Positions 41,723 through 51,946 of a stretch of 64,000 nucleotides of DNA are shown here, in pieces; the stretch's first letter is position 1; each line of letters starts with the position of its first letter. The stretch spans positions 310,001 through 374,000 of the forward strand of contig JAXMAB010000009.1 of NCBI GenBank assembly GCA_046350655.1, read 5' to 3'. The stretch comes from JAEUHO01 sp046350655 (lineage in GTDB: Bacteria; Planctomycetota; PLA2; JAEUHO01). The translations under genes and the position numbers were made by a program. The notes under the pieces were generated by a model. That model had not been told where the DNA came from and made no database searches. It saw nothing but the letters and a program-made list of their open reading frames with translations.

Positions 41723-44700
41723 TCAGCGCGCCGGCCGCAGGCGCAGGACGTGGAACCCCTCGTCGGTCCGCAGCAGCGCGAAGCGACCGACGCGCACCGG
41801 CGGCTGCGGATAGAGCAGCGTCGAGCGCAACGGCACCACGACGAGCCGGTCGTCGGCGTCGGGCTCCCACCACGCGGTGCAGGCCTCGACGGGCCGGTCG
41901 CCGGGCTCGAGCCACGCCACCGTCACCCACGCGCCGTCGGGCGTGGCCTCGAGGTGCGTCGCGAACGGCGTCAGGCGCGCGCCGCTGTCGTCCGACGCGC
42001 GCGACGCGGGCGACGCGACCCGCCGCGCGGGGTGCCACACCGACGGGTCCTCGCTCGCGGGGTCGCGGGCCGCGCGCCGGTCGAACACGATCGTGCCGAC
42101 GCTCGAGCGCCGGTCGCGCGACGTCCGCGCCACGTGGATCGCGTCGCCCGACACCGCGATCCGGGAGTCGCTCTCGAGCATCCCCCACACCGTGCGGTCG
42201 AACCGCGAGCCGTCCACGGCCGTCGTGGCGGCGTCCGCGAGCGCGCCGGTGAGGTCCGGCCGCACGACGCGGATCTCGTCGGGCGCCGTGACGAGCGCGA
42301 CGAGCGCGCCGCCCGCGAGGAGCCGCGGCCGCACGATCGCGTGCTGCGCGGACTCGTCCACGAGCCGCGACCACGCGGGCCAGCCCGACGCGACGTCGAT
42401 CCCGACGAGCCACGTGGCCGACGGCGACGCGCCGTCGCGGAGCAGGTGGAGCGCGCCCGACGCGACCGCGCTCGGCGGCGGCGCGAGCGGCGCCAGCGCC
42501 GACGGCGGCACGTCCGCGTCGGGGTCGGTGCGCAGGTGCGACGCGCGGACCGAGCCGGTGCGACGGTCGAGCAGCCACGTCCGGTCGGGGTCGCGCGCGT
42601 CCACGACGAGCGCCGACCCGACGACGCGCGGGAGCCCGAGCGCCTGGTTCGGGAGCGCCGCGCGCCAGCGCTCGGCGCCGCTCGTCGCGTCGACGGCGAC
42701 CACCGTCGTGTCGCGCAGCGGGCCGCTCCCGTGAACGCGAACACGGTCCCGTCGGCGCCGACGAGGTCGCGCACGATCCCGGGCGCCGTCCCACGTCCAC
42801 AGCGGCGCGGACGTCGCGGTCGCGGGGTCCACCACGCGCACGCCCGTCGGCGACGCGACGACGACGCCCGTCGGCCCGCACGTAAGCCCGCGTCGACGCG
42901 AACGCCGCGCGCTCGGCGTCGGAGCGCGCCTCGACGGGCACCGCGACGACGGCCGGCGCCCCGTCGCGCCGCACGTGGAGCCGCAGCGTGCGCCCCGCCG
43001 AGCGGCCGCGAGCCGCCGCGTCAGCGCGTCCACGTCGGCGACCGGGTCGTCGCCGACGGCGACGACGAGGTCGTCCACGCGAGGCCCGCGCGCTCGGCCG
43101 GTCCCGCCGACGTGACGCCGAGCACGCGGACGCCGCGCTCGCCGCGCGCGCGCTCGAGGTCGCCCACCCGCACCCCCGCGTAGCCGCCGTCGGCCGTGGG
43201 GACGGCGCGGCCCGGCCCCGGCGCCGCGAGGTCGAACACCTCGAGGTCGACGCCGCGCCGCACGAGGGCGACCGCGAGGCCCGCGTCGGCGCCGGGCCCG
43301 TCGGGCGCCAGCGCGGTCGCGGAGAGCAGCGCGTTCTTCGACGGGGCCCCGCCGCGCCCCCACAACGCGACGTCGTACCCGCCGCCCTCGTCCGGCGACG
43401 CCGCGACGAACGCCGCCTCCGCCCGCAGCCGCCGGTCGAGCGCGGACGCGCACGCGCCGGTCGCCGCGCGCGCACGCGCGCGGCCGCGCGGGCCTCGGCG
43501 AGCGCGGGCCGACCCGCCCGCGGTCGCCGGACGCGGCGGCGGCGTCGGCGCCGACGGCGCGCAGCGCGGCGGCGACCGAGGGCGCGACGGCGAGGCCCGG
43601 CGTGCGGCGCGTCCGCAGGTCCGCGGCGACGGCGCCGAGGCCTCGCGGTCGCCGGCGTCGAGGGCGCGCCCACGCGGCGGGCGCGGGCGACGAACGCGGC
43701 CACCGTCGCGGGGTGGCCCTCCGCGAGGCGCTCGAGGGCGGCGTCGCGCGCGGCGTCGAGGGCCGCGGCCGCGCGGGCCTCGCGTGCGAGGAGCGCGGCC
43801 TCGCCCTCGGGGGTCTCGGCCGCGAACGGGAGGAGCGCCTCCGCGGCGTACAGGTCGCCGCGGATCGCGACGCGGCCCGCGGGGTCGGCGTCGAGCCGGG
43901 CCGTCGCGCCCCACGGGAGCCAGCGCTCCACGAGGTCGACGAGACCCCGCCCCTCGCGCCGCGCGACGAACGCGCGCCCGACGCGCGCGAACGACGCGGC
44001 GCGCGCGGACGGCGGGAGGACGTCGAGCGCGTCGAGGGCCTCGAGCGCGCGGGCCGGCGAACGGTCGTCGAGCGGGCCGCCCTTGAGCCCGAGCCACGCC
44101 TCCGCCGCGGCGCGCTGGCGCGCGTCGTCGAGCTCCGCCGACCGCGGCGCCGCGCACGCGCGCGCGGCGCGCCCGCGAGCGCGGGCCCGCCGGGCGCCCA
44201 CCGCGCCGCGCGGCGCGCGCGCGGCATGGACGGCCGGGCCGCCGTCGACCGGCGTCGCGAGGGCCGCGCGCTCGGCGTCGAGGTCGCCCACGACCACGAG
44301 GCGGGCGCGACCGACGACGACCCAGCGCGTCCCCGCGCGCACGACGTCGCCGTCGGGGAGCGGCGGCGAGCCGTCGGCCACGACCGCGCGCGGGTCGTCC
44401 TCGCGCCAGGGCCGGTCCGGCGCCGGCGACCACGTCGCCGTCCGCAGCGTCCCGTCGCGGGCGGCCACGACGCGGTCCCCCTCGGTGGACGGGAGGCCGC
44501 GCGCGACCGCGACGTCGGGCGGGCCGCCCTCCGTGGCCTCGCGCGCGACGGTCCCCTCGCGCCGCGGCCACGCGGGGAGCGTCGGGAACCCACGCTCGGT
44601 ACCCGACGCGAGGTCGCGGAGCTCGAGCGCGCGGTCGAACCCCGCGAATCGCACGACGGCCCGGCCGTCGGCGCGCACGCCGACGCCCGCGACCACCTGG

Positions 44701-45889
44701 GCCTCGGGCGCGAGGGGCGGCGCGTCCGCGCGTTCGTCGTCGCCGCGGGGCCGGACGCTGCCGACCCACCGCAGGCGTCCCGTCCCGAGCTCGAGCGCGA
44801 CCGGCGCCGGCGCGTCGGGCGCGCCGACGATCCACGCGCCGTGGGCGGCCACGGGCGCCACGCGGGGGTCGAACGCGCGGGCCCACGGCACGTCGTCCTC
44901 GCGGACCTCGTCGTCGTAGCGGTACCGCGGGAGGCTGCGCACCCAGCGCACGCGCCCGTCCACGGCGTCCACGCCGGCCGCGTACCCCGTGCCCGGCACC
45001 ACGAGCACCTCGCCCGCCGCGATCGCGGGCGGGAGCGCGCGGGGCACCGCGCGGACGCGGTCCTCGAGGAGCGCCCGCTCCTCTCCGCCGAGGATCGTGA
45101 GCCCGCTCTCGCCGCGCGAGAGGAACGTGACGAACCGCGGGCGGCCCGTCGCGAGGTCGAGGCAGGCGAGCCAGCTCTCGACCCACGCCCGGCGCGCCGA
45201 CAGGACGACGTAGACGCGGTCCCCGACGACGACCGGCGCCGACGCGACCCCGACGTCCACCGCGCGGAGCACCGCGTCCGGGTCGTCCGAGAGCCCCGTC
45301 GCCCACCGCGGGCGGCCGTCGGCGCGCCCGAGCGCCACGAGCGACGACCGCGTCTCGCGGCCCAGCTCGGCCGCGGTGACGCCGTCGCCGCGATGGCGGA
45401 ACGACGACGCGCGCAGCGGCGGCGCGTCGCCGAGGACCACGAGCGCGAGGTCGCCCGCGAGCACGGCCGCGCGGGGCGCGACCTCCCAGGGCCGGTAGCG
45501 CGCGGCGGCGGTCCACTCGTGGCGCGCGGGCGCGGGGTCGGGCCACGTCCACCGCACGAGGCCCGACTCGAGGTCGAGCGCGCGGGCGGTCCGCTCGGTG
45601 ACGAGGACGAGGTCGCCGCCGCCCACGGCGACGGCCGCCGTCGGCGCGAGCGCGTCGTCCGCGGGCGGCGGCGGCGTCGAGGCCGGGCTCGTCGAGCGCG
45701 CGCTCCCAGACGACACCGCGCCGCGGCGGCGGCGCCGGACGTCGCGGCGCGCGCCTCGGCGGCGAGCGCCGCGCGGATCGCCTCGATGCCGGTCGCGATC
45801 CGGTCGGCGAGCGGCGCCGCCGGCGCGCCCGCGCGCCCGGCCACCGGCACGGTCGCGAGCCCCGCCGCGCGCCGCGCGACGAGGGTCAC
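41723..45889 (-). pseudogene. PQQ-propeller / PDZ protein gene, multiply frameshifted
   Basis: A leftward gene of about 1380 codons, read from a GTG at 45889 (overlapping the stop of the previous gene as GTGA) to the stop at 41723. Coding character moves between all three frames. A short N-terminus is in one frame. A long clean stretch (about 43690-45716) is a PQQ propeller with RTARALDLESGLVRW and RVRWVRSLPRYRYDD blades, then helices. Next comes a PDZ-like part (GVRVLGVTSAGPAERAGL, near 43110) and DDLVVAVGDDPVADVDALTRR. A second propeller closes the gene (41723-42730, GAERWRAALPNQALGLPRVV). At least six frame changes fall within 42.7-43.7 kb. Either the gene is decayed or the assembly has indel errors there. 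Confidence 0.6.
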
Positions 45890-46691
45890 GCCCGCTCGTC
45901 GCGCAGCAGGACGCACGCGTCCACCCAGCGCGCGGCGACCGCGGCGCGCCGCGACGGCGGCGCGTCGGGCCACAGGCGCAGCCAGCGCTCGAACGCCTCG
46001 GCCGCCTCCGTCCCGCGCCCGCCGGAGAGCGCGAGGTCGCCGACGAGCAGCAGCGCGGTCGAGCCCGCGCTCGTCACCGGCGCGCGCCCGCGACGTCGCG
46101 CAGCCGGTCGCGGTCGCGCGTGGCGCACGCGCGCTCGAGGTCGTCCCGCGCGCGCTCGCCCCAGCGCCGCTCGACGGTCTGCCGCCCGGCCGCGGCAGCG
46201 CCGCGAGCGCGCCATCGCGACGTCGCGCGCCGGCCACCACAGGCCGTCCGTCGGCCGGATCGACGTCGGCGCCGCGCGCTCCTCGAGGGCCGGCAGCCGC
46301 GCCGAACGAGCCGGCGCGGTCCGCGAGGTCCATCCACGCGTGCGCCGCGGCGACAGGTCGGCGGCGCGGCCGGCCGCCCCGACGGCGAGCGCCAGCGCCG
46401 CGGCGTCGGCGCGCGCGCCTCGCCGTCGAGGTCCTCGTGCGCCTCGGACAGCGAGAACGGCGTCGCGTCGGCGGGGACGCGCGCCGCGGGCGCGGGCGGC
46501 GCGGTCGCGGGCGCGTCGCCCGCGAGGACCGACCGCGCGCCGACGACGGCCGCGACCGCCACGACGAGGGCCGCGAGCGCTCTCCGGACCGCGAGGCCCG
46601 CGGGGACGGAGACGTCCGTCCGGACCGCGAGGCCCGGCCCGCTCCGGCGGAGCGCCGCACGCGGTCGGACGGGGAGCGGCCACCGGGGCAC
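45886..46691 (-). pseudogene. secreted TPR-like protein gene, multiply frameshifted
   Basis: The GTG at 46691 lies 6 bases after TAGGCT. It opens a frame with a clear signal peptide near residues 32-52 (ALAALVVAVAAVVGARSVLA), then ATPFSLSEAHEDLDGEA. After about 46420 the coding sense jumps among frames: AAALALAVGAAGRAADLSP, AHAWMDLADRAGSFGA, SIRPTDGLWWPARDVAMAR, RRWGERARDDLERACATRDRD. A TPR-like end STALLLVGDLALSGGRGTEAAEAFERWLRLWPD stops at 45886. The protein probably has TPR repeats and works with the PQQ/PDZ protein, whose start overlaps its stop. Two repeat copies lie inside its N-terminal coding part. Confidence 0.5.
46586..46637. repeat. two direct repeat copies inside a signal-peptide region
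   Basis: GGACCGCGAGGCCCG at 46586-46600 and GGACCGCGAGGCCCGG at 46622-46637 start 36 bases apart, exactly 12 codons. On the minus strand both encode GLAVR just before and at the signal peptide. Confidence 0.65.
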
Positions 46692-46703
46692 CGCGCGAGC
46701 CTA
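46691..46703 (-). promoter_or_regulatory. leaderless-type -10 for the secreted TPR gene
   Basis: TAGGCT (46703-46698, minus strand), then CGCGCG, then GTG. Confidence 0.45.
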
Positions 46704-46732
46704 CCACGCCCCGTCGCGGGCCCCGCCGGCGC

Positions 46733-46850
46733 GGCCTCGCGGTCCCGCACCGCGGCCGCGTCCCCCGCGCCGCGGCGGCGCGTCCGCAGGGGACGGCGCC
46801 GCGCGGGCCGCGGGGGTCCGGCCCCGCGAGCCGCCGGGCCTCGCGGTCCC
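46733..46850. repeat. two interspersed repeat arms
   Basis: GGCCTCGCGGTCCC at 46733-46746 and the full 17-base arm CCGGGCCTCGCGGTCCC at 46834-46850. They lie between the broken TPR gene and the end of the HEFGH lipoprotein gene. Apart from these I see nothing in 46704-46936. Confidence 0.65.
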
Positions 46851-46936
46851 CGCCGTCCCGCCGCCCGTCGCCCGAGGACCGACGAGGTCGCGCCCGCGCC
46901 CGGCACGCGGCGGGGTCTCGCGCGTCGCGGACCGTC

Positions 46937-49324
46937 GGCGCGGCCGTCGACGACCAGCCTCGGCCGCGACGCGCGCGCGACCTCGCGCAGGTCGTCGAGG
47001 CGAAAGGCGGTCGAGCTGCGGCGAGGAGCTTGCGCGCGGGTCCACCATGGGAAGCGCTCGGGATGGCGCGCGACGTGGCGGACGAACGCGACGACGACGT
47101 CGCGGTACCCGCGCTCGTGCGCCTCGGGGTTCGTCTCGAGGACGGGGAGGGCGGCGACGAGGTCCATCAACGCGAGGTCGGGGCGCGCGGCGTCGATCAC
47201 GGCGCCGAGTTGCGCGCGGCCCTCCAGCCGGGCCTCGACGCGTCCGAAGGCGAAGCCCTCGGAGGCGAGCAGGCCGAGGGTCGCGGGGAGGCCCCGCGCG
47301 ATCGGGAGGTGCCGCGCGAGGTCGATCACGTGGCCGAACTCGTGCGCGCGGAGCACGTCGAGCGAGCCCCAGGGCGCGTCGCCGACGGCCGCGACGTAGC
47401 GGCGCGCGAGGCGCAACCAGAGGCCCGCGGGGTCGTCGAAGGCGAAGACGCCGTCGGCGTCGTCGGGCGCGGGCGGCGAGGCGGCGACCGCGTCGAGGCG
47501 GGCGGCGAGCGTCGCGTCGACCGCGCGCACGGTCGTGCGGAGCGCGTGGTCCTCGCGGCGGGTCGCGTCGGCGTCGAGCCAGACGCCGTCGGGGAGCGCG
47601 GCGCCGGAGAGCGAGCCGCCCTGGAAGTCGACGTACGCGCGGATGGTGCGGTCGTAGCCGAGCATCACGTCGTGGTCGAACCGGCGGCCCTGCGTGACGA
47701 GCGGGCGGCGCGGCGTGAGCGACGCCATGGAGAGGAGGATGACCTCGGCGGGCTTCCCCTCGCGCTGCCCGAGCATCAGGTACTTGCCGTAGCGCCGGAA
47801 GTGGGCGACGACGGGCGAGGTCGGCGCGGCGGCCGCGTGGTCGAGCCACGCGCCGAGGAGCGGCACGCGCCGCATCCCGTCCGTCGGGCGGTCGAACGCG
47901 GCCGCCTCCGCCGGGGCGAGGTGCGTGCGCGCGGCCGCGGCGATCGCGCCGAGGAGCGCCTCCACGGGCGCGCGCGGCGCCCCGGAGGCCGGCGCGCGGT
48001 AGCCGTCCTCGACCGCCGCGCGGACCGCCGCCTCGAACGCGACCTCGCGCCGCACGTGGTCGCGGTACGCCACGGCGTCGGGGCGCGTCGCGGGGGCGAG
48101 CGCGGCGGCGGCCTCGTCCACCGCGCCCACGCCCACGAGGGCCTCGGCGAGCGCCAGGAGCGTCGCGTCGGGCGCCGGCCCGTCGGTGGCGCGCGCCGCC
48201 TCGGCGTCGAGCCGCTGCCAGGCGTCGCGCCGGACGTTCGCGGGGTCGGTCCGGGCCTCGGGCGGCACGGCGCGCCGGAGCCACGCGAGCGCCTCGGCGC
48301 GGCGGCCGAGCCCGAACAGCAGGCGGCGGAGGTGGCGGTCGACCGGCACCGGGTCGCAGCCCGCGGCGAGCGCGCGACGGTAGAGGTCGGCGGCGGCGGC
48401 CGCGGCGCCCGCGCGCTCCTCGAGCACGCCCGCGAGCGCGAGGGCCTCGCCCGCGCCCGCGCGGAGCGCGATCGCGCCGGCCTCGGTCCGCAGGCGCGCC
48501 TCGACGGGCGGGCTCACGCCGTCGCGCACGAGGTCGGCGAGGCGGCGGGCCGCCCGCGCGCTCCTCGGCTGGAGCCGGAGCGCCTCGAGCCCCCACCGCG
48601 CGGCGTCGTCGCGGGCGCCGCGGCGGGCCGAGGCCCGCGCCGCGAACGCCGGCGGGCGCGGGTCGAGCGGGTCCTCGGCGGCGGCGCGCGTGGCCGCCTC
48701 GAGCGCGCGGGCGCCCGCGTCGCCCTCGAGGGCGTCGCGACACGCGACGAGCGCCGCCTCGCGCCGCACGAAGCGCGGCCCCGTGGCGAACGCGCGCTCG
48801 GCGGCGGCCCGCACGGCGTCGTGGCGCTCGCCCGCGTCCGCGTACGCGAGCGCGCGCTCGAGGTCGGCCCACGCCGCGGCCGGGCCCGACCGCACCTCGC
48901 GGACGCGCTCGAGGCGATCGGCGGGGTCGCGGCGCGCGTGCGCGCGCAGGACCGTCGCGAACGGACCGTCGGGCAGCGCGTCCACCGCGCGGCGCACCGC
49001 CTCGGTGCGTGCGCGCGCGAGGCCGAGTTCGACCCACAGCCACGACCGCTCCGGCGCGGTGACGTCGAGGCCGCCCGCGGCCTCGAGGAGGCGCTCGGCC
49101 TCGTCCGGCCTCGCGTCGCGCAGGGCGCGCTCGGCGGCCGCCACGTCGTTCGGCAGCGGCGCGAGCGACGCGCCGATCGCGGCCGACCCGAACGCCGCGC
49201 CCTCGCGACCCTCCCGCAGGCCCGTCCGGCACCCTCCCAACGCGGCGAACACCGCCACCAGGGCCGCGCCATGCACGGCGTAACCGAAGGCCCGGTAACG
49301 GGTTGGGACGACGATGGGACGCAA
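46937..49324 (-). CDS. TPR lipoprotein with HEFGH zinc-peptidase motif
   Basis: About 796 residues of clear coding sequence. The signal AALVAVFAALGGC ends in a lipobox Cys. TPR and helical repeats fill the first 450 residues (ALRDARPDEAERLLEAAGG, ADLYRRALAAGCDPVPVDRHL). The C-terminal domain has LDVLRAHEFGHVIDLARHLP, an HExxH zinc site of the gluzincin type, then LLASEGFAFGRVEA, where the Glu may be the third ligand. The end is uncertain: no stop is met in frame near 46937 and coding quality fades, so the true 3-prime end may be lost to a frame change. The start is also uncertain. A TTG at 49324 suits the signal length; an ATG at 49396 would cross the divergent promoter. Confidence 0.65.
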
Positions 49325-49338
49325 CGTTAGGGGTCCGT

Positions 49339-49367
49339 TTGACAGGCTCGTGTTTGGGTTGTATTCT
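49339..49367 (+). promoter_or_regulatory. near-consensus sigma-70 promoter
   Basis: TTGACA (49339-49344), a 17-base spacer, and TATTCT (49362-49367). It is the best consensus promoter I found in the window and stands out against the GC-rich background. It points at the 42-residue microprotein. Confidence 0.75.
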
Positions 49368-49380
49368 GTTCGTATCCAAC
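49358..49380. promoter_or_regulatory. 23-bp palindrome overlapping the -10, candidate operator
   Basis: GTTGTATTC, a 5-base centre TGTTC, then GTATCCAAC. Seven of nine arm positions are symmetric. It covers the -10 and the expected start of transcription, the place where a repressor would act. The nearness of lexA makes LexA the first candidate; no known LexA box is matched exactly, so this is inference. Confidence 0.45.
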
Positions 49381-49399
49381 GCAACCCGGAGATCATCGC

Positions 49400-49528
49400 A
49401 TGTTCCGCCCCACCCGCCAGCCCGCCCTGTCGATCGGTGCCCACGGCCTCGTCCGTGCGCAGCTGTGGTCCGAGCTGCCGACGCTCGTCGGCGTCGTCGC
49501 CGCGGTCCTCGGCGCCCTGTTCCTGTAG
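49400..49528 (+). CDS. 42-residue membrane microprotein upstream of lexA
   Basis: ATG 49400 to TAG 49528. The N-terminal half is polar and basic (FRPTRQPALSIGAHGLVRAQLW). The C-terminal half is one hydrophobic helix (LPTLVGVVAAVLGALFL) that ends the protein. GGAG lies 8 bases before the ATG, and a strong promoter with a palindrome lies upstream. A perfect 7-bp hairpin AGCCCGC-GTCC-GCGGGCT starts inside the stop codon. Small single-helix proteins next to lexA in other bacteria (YneA, SidA and similar) delay division during the SOS response; that role is only a hypothesis here. It is too short for most gene finders. Confidence 0.55.
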   Translation: MFRPTRQPALSIGAHGLVRAQLWSELPTLVGVVAAVLGALFL

Positions 49529-49544
49529 CCCGCGTCCGCGGGCT
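49527..49544 (+). terminator. hairpin at the end of the microprotein gene
   Basis: AGCCCGC and GCGGGCT form a perfect 7-bp stem with loop GTCC. No T-run follows. The remainder of 49545-49856 holds no gene; it is the lexA leader. Confidence 0.35.
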
Positions 49545-49856
49545 GCCCGTGCAGGGCGCATCCGCGGGAAGCGCCCACGGGAGCACCGGAAGGAGCTTCC
49601 GCAGGGGTTTCCGAGGAGTGCCCCACCCGAGCGTCGCGAGCCAGACCGCCTTTCCCGTGACCCCGTACCCGCCCGCTCCTGAAGCCGCGGGAGCCCCCCT
49701 GGGGCCCCAGCCCGCGCCCGGCACGACCCCGCGCTCGACGCGCGTCGGGCCGACGGGGCGAGCGGGGTCCGCTCCGGTGGGGCCGAACGGCCGAAGAACG
49801 AACGTCCGCCTACGGTCGGCCCCGAGTCCGACCGATTTCCAGCCTGGGAGGTTGCC

Positions 49857-50459
49857 GTGAACTACACGCCGAAGCAGTTGCAGATCATGAAGTTCATCCA
49901 GGAGTACCGGCGGGAGCACGGGACCTCGCCGACCCTGGAAGAGATCGGAACGTGCCTCGGGATCCACCGCGTCACCGTGCACCAGCACGTCGGCGCGCTG
50001 GTGAAGAAGGGCGCGGTCCAGAAGCTCGCGCAGCGGTCGCGGTCCATCGAGATCCTCGACCGCGAGTTCCTCCCGAAGCCGGCGTTCCGACTGCTCGGCG
50101 CGATCGCGGCCGGCCGCCCCATCGAGGCGATCGAGGACGCGGAGGCGTTCACGCTCGACGAGCTGCTCCCCATCGATCCGTCGAACGCGTACCTGCTGCG
50201 CGTCACCGGCGAGTCGATGATCGAGGACCACATCGCCGACGGCGACCTGGTGATCGTCGAGCCGCGCAACGCGGCCCGCGACGGCGAGATCGTGGTCGCG
50301 GTGCTCGAGGGCGAGGCGACGCTCAAGCGCCTCTACCGCGAGGGCCCCGACATGTGGCGCCTGCAGCCCGCCAACGCCTCGATGAGCCCGATCCTGGTCC
50401 GGCCGCCGCAGCGGCTCGAGATCCGCGGCGTCGTCCGCGGCGTGCTTCGCCGGTACTAG
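49857..50459 (+). CDS. lexA: LexA repressor
   Basis: A 200-residue SOS repressor and self-cleaving protease. The winged-helix DNA-binding domain is at residues 4-65 (LQIMKFIQEYRREHGTSPTLEEIG, recognition helix HRVTVHQHVGAL). The cleavage site Ala-Gly is in AIAAGRPIEA near residue 83. The catalytic Ser is in VTGESMIEDHIADGD near 121 and the Lys in ATLKRLY near 158. The GTG start at 49857 has GGGAGG 6 bases before it. The recognition helix differs from the E. coli type, so the operator is expected to differ too. Confidence 0.94.
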   Translation: MNYTPKQLQIMKFIQEYRREHGTSPTLEEIGTCLGIHRVTVHQHVGALVKKGAVQKLAQRSRSIEILDREFLPKPAFRLLGAIAAGRPIEAIEDAEAFTLDELLPIDPSNAYLLRVTGESMIEDHIADGDLVIVEPRNAARDGEIVVAVLEGEATLKRLYREGPDMWRLQPANASMSPILVRPPQRLEIRGVVRGVLRRY

Positions 50460-50807
50460 CCCGGCGCGCCCCGCGGGCCGCCGAGCACGAGCGGACGCGG
50501 CGCGCGCCGCGGTGGCAGACCCGCCGTCCCGCGGGGAGCCCTGCGGCCACGAACGCGTACGCCAACAACGCGTGCGTCATGAGCACGTGCGCTAAGCACG
50601 TGTCGGCGCCGCACCCCTAGCCCGCGGTGCGGCGTCTCCCTGGCGTGGCGCGAGCCCTCGCGGTCGTCGCCTCCGCGCCGCGCCCGGATCGCGTACATCG
50701 ACCCCGCCGGGCCCGTGGGCGGCGGGCGCCCCCCGGGGGACGCGGGCAGGACGGCCGGCGGCCGCGCGCCCCCGCGCGCGGGTGCACGCGCGAGGGTCGG
50801 GGGTCGT
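50460..50807. other. 348-bp gap after lexA
   Basis: I see no gene. The E-box-like hexamer CACGTG occurs twice (50584-50589 and 50597-50602), 13 bases apart, in a patch of lower GC (50550-50610) that is also rich in GCGTACGC/GCGTGCG words. Confidence 0.4.
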
Positions 50808-51848
50808 TCAGCGTTCGACCGGCGTGACGGAGACCTGCAGGCGCTGGCCGCGGCGCCACACGTCGAACAGGACGGGGCGACCGCCGGCCCCCTGCGCCCA
50901 CAACGTGCGGAGGAGCGCGCCGCGGGTCGGCGTTGGGACGCCGCCCACCGCCAGGAGGACGTCCCCTTCGGCGAGGCCCGCGCGCCGCGCCGCGGAGTCG
51001 TCCGCGAAGCGCGTCACGACCTGCCCCGCGCCGCCCGGGACCGTGATCGCCTCCCGCGCGGCCAGGTCGCGGACCGACGCCCCCACGCTCGCGCGCCGCG
51101 GCGGGCGGCCCGTCGCGCGGATCGACTCGAAGGACGGGACCACGACGTCGACGGGCACCGCGAAGGAGATGCCCTGGTTGCCGATGGTGCGCGAGAGGAT
51201 CGCGGTGTTCACGCCGACCACGCGCCCGCCGGCGTCGAGGAGCGGTCCGCCGCTGCTGCCGACGTTGACGGCCGCGTCGTGCTGGATGAAGTCCTCGAAC
51301 GGGTTCGGGGTCCCGACGTCGGAGCGCTCGAGCCCGCTCACGATGCCGGCGGTGAACGAGCGCGCGAGGCGGTACGGGCTCCCGACCGCGATCACCCAGG
51401 CGCCGAGGCGCAGCGAACGCGGGTCGCCGACGGGCAGCGTCGGGAGGCCCGCGGCGTCCACCTTCAGCACCGCGATGTCGATCACCGGGTCGGTGCCGAC
51501 GACGCGGGCGGGGAGCCAGCCCCGGCCCTTCACCTGCACGTAGATCGACTCGCCGCCGCCCACCACGTGCTGGTTCGTGACGATCCACCCGTCGGCGCCG
51601 AGCACGAAGCCGCTGCCCATCGCCTCGTCGGTCGGCCCGCGGTCGCCCGACGACGGCAGGTCGCGGGGGCGCGAGAGGTAGGACATCACGTGGACGACGG
51701 CGCCCTCCGAGGCGGCCGCGACGCCGGAGAAGTCGGCGGGGCCCACCGGCGCGTTGGGGGCGGCGAACGCGGGCGGCGTCCCGGGGACGGCGCGGGCCAC
51801 GAGGGCGCCGAGGGCGGCGGCGGCGATCAGGGCGGGGAGACGGCGCAT
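50808..51848 (-). CDS. HtrA/DegP-type serine protease with PDZ domain
   Basis: A 346-residue periplasmic quality-control protease. The signal peptide is residues 1-29 (LIAAAALGALVARAVPG). The trypsin-like domain shows the triad: VTNQHVVGG near residue 95 (His), DPVIDIAVLKV near 123 (Asp), and VNVGSSGGPLLD near 200 (Ser; GSSGGP instead of the usual GNSGGP). One PDZ domain follows at about 250-340 (ARRAGLAEGDVLLAVGGVP). A TATCGT -10-like hexamer lies 25 bases before the ATG. It sits next to a two-component pair, but in its own unit. Confidence 0.92.
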   Translation of the reverse strand: MRRLPALIAAAALGALVARAVPGTPPAFAAPNAPVGPADFSGVAAASEGAVVHVMSYLSRPRDLPSSGDRGPTDEAMGSGFVLGADGWIVTNQHVVGGGESIYVQVKGRGWLPARVVGTDPVIDIAVLKVDAAGLPTLPVGDPRSLRLGAWVIAVGSPYRLARSFTAGIVSGLERSDVGTPNPFEDFIQHDAAVNVGSSGGPLLDAGGRVVGVNTAILSRTIGNQGISFAVPVDVVVPSFESIRATGRPPRRASVGASVRDLAAREAITVPGGAGQVVTRFADDSAARRAGLAEGDVLLAVGGVPTPTRGALLRTLWAQGAGGRPVLFDVWRRGQRLQVSVTPVER

Positions 51849-51946
51849 GGGGGCTCCGGACGGGGACCGCGCGACGATACCCCCACCCGGGGCCGCCCCG
51901 CCCGGTCGCGCCGGCGCTCGCGCCCCGCGGGGGGCGCGGCCTCGGG

